A stretch of 64,000 nt of DNA from Capitulum mitella (taxonomy: Eukaryota; Arthropoda; Thecostraca; Pollicipedomorpha; Pollicipedidae), in NCBI GenBank assembly GCA_030062745.1, contig CP099841.1, forward strand, positions 3,348,001 to 3,412,000. The letters are read 5' to 3'. The position numbers and the translations under genes are program-made. The notes under the pieces were generated by a model, which was not told the DNA's origin, did not search any database, and was given only the letters and a program-made list of their open reading frames with translations. Shown here in pieces: positions 58,601 through 64,000 of the stretch (its first letter is position 1; each line of letters begins with the position of its first letter).

Positions 58601-61600
58601 TGGCGAGGTTGCGTTTCTCCAGGGTGGATCGTCCGTGAGCACGAAGTTTGACTGTCTGAGTCTCCACCATCGCGGCTTGTCAGAACGAAATGGTCATCCC
58701 TACCATATTGCCAGCCTTACCTGCACGAAATGGCCCACTTGTGTTTTGTGACGTATGGGGTGCTTTGTATTCTGGGGCTATCTTACTCCTCGTCTGGGTG
58801 ACCCAGAGTAGGATTCGTAGTTGGACTTTTGGAAATGACGTTTACGTTTTTCTTTCTGGTTAGTCTGATGACGTGGGCGTTTGTAGCGGATCTGCATTCC
58901 TTCAGTTTGGTATCTTTTTTTTTTTACTTTTGTTTACTGTTCCAGGTGCCTCCGCACACGTACTGCATCATTCCCAAGACTCTAAACAAAGGAATGGTGG
59001 GCTCCGATGTGTACATTTGCTACAAAAAGTCGATGCGACAACCAACGAAAGTGGTGTACAAGCCCGGTAAGATCTTCATTTCCAATGATTTAAGTGCTTT
59101 GTTGGCTCAGAAATGTGTTGTCTGCCTAAATGCGCCAGTGAATGCGATAATGCTACTTTGGTGATGTGTGCATCTGCATAAGTTCAGGTTCTTCGTTTTT
59201 GTGATACCGTTTATTTGTGTTGTTATGTATGAGTAAGAATGATGACATGTTTTTGAGAACAGCCGTAATCGTCATGTAATATAAAATTTGGCAGTTTTAC
59301 TCTTTATCATTGTTTGTGTTTCTTTCACAGGCATTGTGCCTTTAATATCGATTTTCCCACCACAAGCTCACCTGTCTGCTGAGAAGTGTAAAACACCAGG
59401 CCCTGTGTCTGAAATGCTGGACACTCTAGAAACGTTCCAAGTTCCTCTCCCCGCGAACACCAGCAGAGCCCCGCGTCCTGTCCCTTTTTACCGGCCGGCA
59501 TTGTCTTTCCCCGCTGTCCGCCGTGTACGTCATGTGACCGTCCCGATGTCCACCGTCTCTACCCTCCCCGCCGCCCCCGTGTGACGCTGTCCAAGCGTCC
59601 AGCCCACCTTGTTCCCAGCTGCCGCCCTCTGACCACCCGTGACCTGGCTTAACAGGCCTGCTGGGTCGGTTCCCGCTGGAGGACCGGCCCTACTTCCCGC
59701 TGCCGGAGTCGGTGCCGCTCTTCTGTCTGCCGATGGGCGCCACCGTCGAGTGCTGGCCGGCGCAGGCCGCCACGCCCAAGCCCGTCTTCTCGACGTTCGT
59801 CTTCACGGTGGCGGACGGGGCTGAGAAGGTGGGTGGCGCGCGCAGGCGGCCGCTGCGCTCCCGGGGAGTGACTCCCTGTCGGTAGCGGTCGGCGAGGTGG
59901 TGGCGTTCGGGATGTGTCCGGCACGTTTGGCAGGTGGTCGAGGCTAGGCTTTTTTCGTGTTCTTCACGTAAGCATTATGTTGGACGGGAGTCACGTGGTG
60001 TGCTGTTTTTTTGTGATTGTTGGGCCCCATCCCCATTTTTGCACTTCAGGTCAGATGTCAGATTGAGGCTGTATTGTGTTTTTCTGAATATAAGCATTGG
60101 GTGTCGTCGCTATCACCGTGGGTTTTAGCTCCACCTGTCTTTCAGCAGTAGTCAGATTGTTTTGATATGTTTTTATATCGTTATGTTCGTGCCAATGCCG
60201 CACGTTTCCCGTGTTGATAATTGTTTGGAGTTTTGTCTTTTAGTGTGCTGTGAAGGCTGTAATCCTGATATGTTGTTGCAGCCTTTTTGGTTTTGTTTTT
60301 TGTGTTCTGTTCCATATTGGCATTATGTGTAAACCTGACCAGGAGGTTTTCCAGACAAGCATAGTAACGATGTGTGTCATTCAGCCTCCTCTCCGCCCCT
60401 GTCCGCCGCGGTCAATAACCGTCGGCGGCTCCGGCCGGCGCCAGGTGTACGGCAGCTCGATCACCTTCTACGAGCGATACCCGGAGAGCCAACTGACGGA
60501 GCAGCAGCGGCTCCAGCTGGGCATCGACACCCACCACCCGTCCGAGATCTCGGTCAACACCAACAGGTCGATCGGCGTGCTCTCGCACTGGCCGTTCTTC
60601 GACACGTTCGAGAAGTTCCTGCAGTTCCTGCATCAGACGGCCATCTCCGGCCGGCCCACCTCCGTGCCGCTGGAGAGGTCAGCTACGCTCGGTTGGAGGG
60701 GGGGTAGTCGGACGGCCGTGTGGAGTGTAGGGGTCCGAGGGTCTAATCTTTTAGTGCCGTGCCAACTGGAGCTGACGTGTGTAAAGCAGCATTGGAGAAA
60801 GTGAACTGGTTTGTCATGGGCACCTGGTGCATTAGTGCTTTGTGGCGGTAAAAAGACGCGCTTCCCATGATGTGCCTGATTTTTTTTTTTAGATTCCTGT
60901 GATGCATCATTGTTTCGTGGCATTTCCGTTGCCTTTTTAAGCTTATAATTGTGATGTTGACCACACATGTTTCGTTTGTGCAGTACTCAGAACACTATCA
61001 CGACATTGAGACGTGCGTATGACCATTATCGTCTGAGTTTCGTCGACCTACGTTGTGCCGTGGCGCCATTGGACCATCTCTCATTTCCTGATCTCTTCAG
61101 TGATCCGCCGCCCCCAGTACTCGGAATCTCAGTCGAACGTAGCCGCCGTCTGATCCGCCGACCACGCACCACCGGGCTCTGCCACTCAGCGCGGTCTAAC
61201 GCGGCCCGCCTGCGGCCCGGCAGGTACATCAGCCACGTGCTGCTGGAGGTGCCGTTCCCGTCTGTGGCGCGGCCGTACGTGCACGTGCAGCTGGACGGCG
61301 GCGCGCCGATCGTGGTGGCGCAGCCCTACTTCTCGCCGCTGCCGCAGAGCGGCGCCAGCTTCTGCAAGCTGCTCAAGAACCTGGGCCCCGACAACAGCCT
61401 GCTGGTGCTGCTGTTCGCGCTGACGGAGCAGAAGCTGCTGCTGCACAGCCTCCGGCCCGACGTGCTCACCAGAGTGGCCGAGGCCGTCTCCATGGTAACC
61501 GCCGACGCCTGGCGTGCGGGCGGCATGCGAGACGCTTTGTTGGTTAGCTCTGGTTTCTTCATCGTTCAGATTTGCGCAGTGTTGCTTTTATCTTCAGCAG

Positions 61601-63719
61601 TTTGCAGTAGCCGCGGTATGAAGTGAAGATATCGGTTTGCGTGATATTTATTTTCATCCTTGGCGCCTCGTAACTTTCTGGCGCCTCATCTTCCGAGAAG
61701 GCTTTGCTGGGATTTTGTAGCATGGCACTGGGATGTATTCTCCGGCAGATCATTCTCCGAGCGGTTAGGTTTGCAGTAGCCGCAGTGTGGAGTTAAGACA
61801 TCGGAGGCGTGAAATTTATTCTCATCACTCATGCCTCAAAACTTTCTGGCGCCTCATGTTCCGAGAAGGTTTTGCGGAGATTCTGTAGGATGAAACTGGG
61901 TTCTATCTGGCAGATCATTTTCCCGTGCGTCTGGCAATGTTCCTACATCCCACTTTGTGCTCCGACAGATGATCTTCCCGTGCGTGTGGCAATGTCCGTA
62001 CATCCCGCTGTGTCCGCTGGGCCTGGCCGACATCCTGTCGGCGCCGGTGCCGTTCCTGGTCGGTCTGGACAGCCGCTACTTCGATATGTACGACCCGCCG
62101 CCGGAGGTCACGTGCGTCGACCTCGACACGAACACCATCTTCATGTGAGGAGCAGACGGCGTCGGGCCGGGCGACGGTGCTCTGCTGGTGTGGAACTTGT
62201 CTTAAGTCTCTAGCCTCGCTGGTGGTCTTGAGTCTTCAGTCTTAAGTCTGACTGCCAGGGGTCGGAGTGATCTGGCTAATGCATTGACAGTATTTGTTCC
62301 TCGTATTGCATTTGTCACCGAAGATGTTGCCTCGCAGATTCCGCCCGGGTTGACGAGTTGGTGTCAGTTTAGCTGGTATGGCATGACTGAAGCCCGGAGT
62401 TGCGGCCTTTGCAAACTGGCCCTTACGTGTTACTCTGCGTCCTCGACGTTTTCGTCAGAAGGCGCGTGACAACACCGAGGCTTAGAGGTTGAATCGCGGT
62501 GTTTCGTGATTTCAGCGCTGAAGAAAAGAGACACCTGGTGACGAAACTCCTGCCCAGGAAACCCTGCAAACAGCTGCGACACTCTCTGGAGGCCGTTTTT
62601 GACCGGCTCTACTCAATGTCCAGGAAAAGGGTAGGGTTTTCTGCTGAAAGGGTATGACGTGTGTGACCTGATGGTGTACACCTGGGAGCTTCATTTCTGC
62701 GGCGTTTGCTGATGGATTAAAAAAAACTAGTTGGACTGCAAAGATGGCCTTTCGTTGCCTGAATTTGTATGTTAAAAATGGCCTAAATGTCGGCGTAATT
62801 CAGCGTCGTCTCATGGGATGTTGAATAGACTGCAGATTTGTGCTGTCTCAGGAGTATTTTCATGAAGCTCATGGATGATAGCAAGCCTCTTCCTTCGTTA
62901 GGTGAAAGGTGGCAGTCCTGAGATGGACCTAAAGGTGCAGATGATGGAGCATCAGTTGGAAATGGAGATCCAGGAGGCATTCCTCAGGTAAAGTGATCGG
63001 TTTGCCGTCTTCGTGTTCTTGAGACAATGTGTGTGTTCTGCAGTGCTTTCGACTTTGCCACTTCCATAAGATGTGTTCAAACCTTGGCTGTCACCATTTC
63101 GTCTCTTATTTAATGCCCCAGAAGCCATGTGGGCGTGTGCATGTCTTTCATCTGGTGTGTACCTGTACGATGACATATTTCCTGTTGCCCTGGTCAGGTT
63201 CATGGCGAGCGTGCTGCGCGGGTACCAGGCTTTCCTGAAGCCGATCAAGTCGAAACCGACCATGGGCACCACAGACCCCAGCTCCCTCTTCAATCTCGAA
63301 GGTAGGATGACGTAAGAGGTTGTGACCCATTGGTTGGGAGTAACTTGTTTTGTCGGAAAGGTGCACAAAATCACCACCCTGTGCCGAAATGTTTTGTCTA
63401 TGATGCTTCCATATTGTACTCCTTGTCGGGATGGAAGCATTCAAATGTCTAGCCTGGTTTATGTCATGCTGCAGATATACGGGTCGGTTGTGGCAAAACA
63501 TTCAGCTAGTTCTGGACTTCCGAATGCGAATGGCGCCGCGAGTTCGTTTTTTCAGACAGTCGTTGTGTTTCAGGCTTCCTGAAATCGCGCGACAAGGCGC
63601 ACCACCAGTTCTACCAGATGATGATGAAGACTCAGTCGTTCATCAGGTTCATCGAAGAGAGGAGTTTTGTCTCTGACAAGGATGCTTACCTTGTCTTCTT
63701 TGACGAGTGCCTGGCGAAG
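55422..63719 (+). CDS. DENND4/Crag Rab guanine-nucleotide exchange factor, N-terminal 640 codons (12 exons, continues beyond window)
   Basis: Twelve exons joined in consistent phase give 640 codons without a stop. DENND4 proteins (Crag in flies, a calmodulin-binding Rab10/Rab11 exchange factor) act in polarised membrane traffic. Residues about 41-200 form the MABP domain ([37 protein letters not shown]). The upstream DENN part follows, with [15 protein letters not shown] near 225-239, [13 protein letters not shown] at 264-276 and [15 protein letters not shown]. The central DENN part has [20 protein letters not shown], then the hallmark CPYIPLCP and [14 protein letters not shown] near 440-480. 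The downstream DENN part has [10 protein letters not shown] and [13 protein letters not shown], reaching the edge. All are close to vertebrate DENND4 spacing. The C-terminal half lies outside the window. Confidence 0.96.
56014..56110 (+). CDS. DENND4 coding exon 2
   Basis: Acceptor GTCCGCAG|GC, donor ATCGG|GTGAGTG, phase 2 out. Encodes [18 protein letters not shown] and [10 protein letters not shown] of the MABP domain. Confidence 0.95.
58038..58230 (+). CDS. DENND4 coding exon 3
   Basis: Acceptor GCCTCTAG|G. Encodes [29 protein letters not shown] and [13 protein letters not shown]. Ends phase 0 at GAG|GTTGGC, a weak donor (T rather than A/G at +3), but the frame and homology across the junction are exact. 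Confidence 0.93.
58946..59066 (+). CDS. DENND4 coding exon 4
   Basis: Acceptor ACTGTTCCAG|GTG, donor CCCG|GTAAGAT, phase 1 out. Encodes [28 protein letters not shown] and KVVYKPG, the end of the MABP domain. Confidence 0.96.
59656..59828 (+). CDS. DENND4 coding exon 5
   Basis: Acceptor CTTAACAG|GC, donor GAGAAG|GTGGGT, phase 0 out. Encodes [31 protein letters not shown] and [14 protein letters not shown], the beginning of the DENN module. Confidence 0.96.
60445..60677 (+). CDS. DENND4 coding exon 6
   Basis: Acceptor GGCGCCAG|GTG, donor GAGAG|GTCAGC, phase 2 out. Encodes [17 protein letters not shown], a variable His-rich linker and [18 protein letters not shown]. Confidence 0.95.
61224..61494 (+). 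CDS. DENND4 coding exon 7
   Basis: Acceptor CCCGGCAG|G, donor TCCATG|GTAACC, phase 0 out. Encodes [50 protein letters not shown] and [16 protein letters not shown]. Confidence 0.96.
61600..61968 (+). repeat. 169-bp tandem duplication in DENND4 intron 7 with a copied exon start
   Basis: GTTTGCAGTAGCCGC begins at 61600 and again at 61769, an exact 169-base offset, and the two units stay alignable through TTTCTGGCGCCTCAT and TCCGAGAAGG. The second unit ends with CAG followed by about 45 bases (61914-61958) matching the start of the next exon. That stretch would translate [15 protein letters not shown], against the real [15 protein letters not shown]. The offset between the copied start and the real exon start is 55 bases, so splicing to the copy would shift the frame. 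Confidence 0.85.
61969..62144 (+). CDS. DENND4 coding exon 8
   Basis: Acceptor GCTCCGACAG|ATG, donor TTCAT|GTGAGG, phase 2 out. Encodes the most conserved DENN core, [36 protein letters not shown] and VDLDTNTIF. Confidence 0.96.
62516..62630 (+). CDS. DENND4 coding exon 9
   Basis: Acceptor GTGATTTCAG|C, donor AAAAGG|GTAGGG, phase 0 out. Encodes [19 protein letters not shown] and [16 protein letters not shown], linking central and downstream DENN parts. Confidence 0.92.
62902..62987 (+). CDS. DENND4 coding exon 10
   Basis: Acceptor CCTTCGTTAG|GTG, donor CTCAG|GTAAAG, phase 2 out. Encodes [18 protein letters not shown] and IQEAFL. Confidence 0.92.
63198..63301 (+). CDS. DENND4 coding exon 11
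   Basis: Acceptor CCTGGTCAG|G, donor GAAG|GTAGGA, phase 1 out. Encodes [17 protein letters not shown] and [11 protein letters not shown] of the downstream DENN part. Confidence 0.95.
63574..63719 (+). CDS. DENND4 coding exon 12 (last in window)
   Basis: Acceptor GTGTTTCAG|GC, donor GCGAAG|GTATGT, phase 0 out. Encodes [35 protein letters not shown] and FFDECLAK. No further exon is seen in the last 280 bases. Confidence 0.95.
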
Positions 63720-64000
63720 GTATGTTAGCAGCACTGCAGTTAATCGTTTCTGTGGTGACCTTGTGTCACGCTGTTGCTGTCTGTTGCTGTTGAGTGGTCC
63801 TCGTATTGTGACTGGGTAGTATCCTCTTTACCTGCCTTGCTGTGAACTTTACTTATTTAATATCCGTGTTAAACTGGCTATGTGCTGTAGGCAACTTTTG
63901 GTATCAACAAAAACAGCATTGTTTGATTTTGCTACACGGTAGTTTTGCCACTACGGCGCTGCCAAGTCACTGATGGCCACCAGCTAGTGCGTAGTTTCTC

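Noticed and set aside
59331-59530. possible extra DENND4 exon starting after TTCTTTCACAG in intron 4
   Set aside because: The acceptor is good and phase-compatible, but the only in-frame donor (CGCC|GTGTAC) is poor, the peptide has no similarity to the family, and exon 4 joins exon 5 perfectly without it.

Overview
The window is eukaryotic nuclear DNA, most likely from an arthropod and probably a crustacean. Genes have many short exons and long, repeat-filled introns. The conserved exons resemble insect and crustacean orthologues more than vertebrate ones. There are AT and CT microsatellites, minisatellites, a decayed non-LTR retrotransposon and sharp changes in CpG content. I cannot name the species from sequence alone; a barnacle-like genome is only a guess.

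Two genes can be rebuilt exon by exon. (1) A complete chloride intracellular channel (CLIC) gene lies on the minus strand, 51371 down to 33515. It has six coding exons, 255 codons plus stop, and every splice phase agrees. Two of its five introns appear to be GC-AG introns with the same donor, AG|GCGAGT. (2) The 5' part of a DENND4/Crag gene (a Rab GEF with MABP and DENN domains) lies on the plus strand. Twelve coding exons from 55422 to 63719 give the first 640 codons in frame; the gene runs off the right edge. The two genes are head to head. A third, partial gene on the minus strand (17501 to 16724) is a single exon with a long cytosolic N-terminus, the start of a first membrane segment resembling SLC16 (monocarboxylate transporter) proteins, and a strong donor. 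I did not find its later exons.

Layout: 1-7.7 kb is gene-free DNA with inverted repeats, AGGTCA-rich degenerate repeats and hairpins. 7.8-8.46 kb is a GC-rich minisatellite. 9.36-10.7 kb is CpG-poor. 13.4-13.9 kb has tandem arrays. 16.7-18.1 kb is the SLC16-like exon with a CpG-rich upstream region. 19.2-19.85 kb has a tRNA-like SINE head and one copy of a dispersed repeat. 22.65-24.99 kb is an inverted-repeat pair enclosing a dead LINE fragment. 31.0-32.1 kb holds three different minisatellites back to back. 33.5-51.4 kb is CLIC, 51.4-55.4 kb the shared upstream region, and 55.4-64 kb DENND4.

The most interesting broad signal is CpG content around the CLIC/DENND4 pair. A CpG-retaining segment (about 51.25-52.63 kb) between the genes is flanked by long CpG deserts: none seen in 49142-50376 and none in 52632-54797. 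This is what one expects from a germline-unmethylated shared promoter with methylated gene starts on both sides. Local oddities include a palindrome array 32 bases upstream of a CLIC 3' splice site and a duplicated start of a DENND4 exon in the intron just upstream of it.
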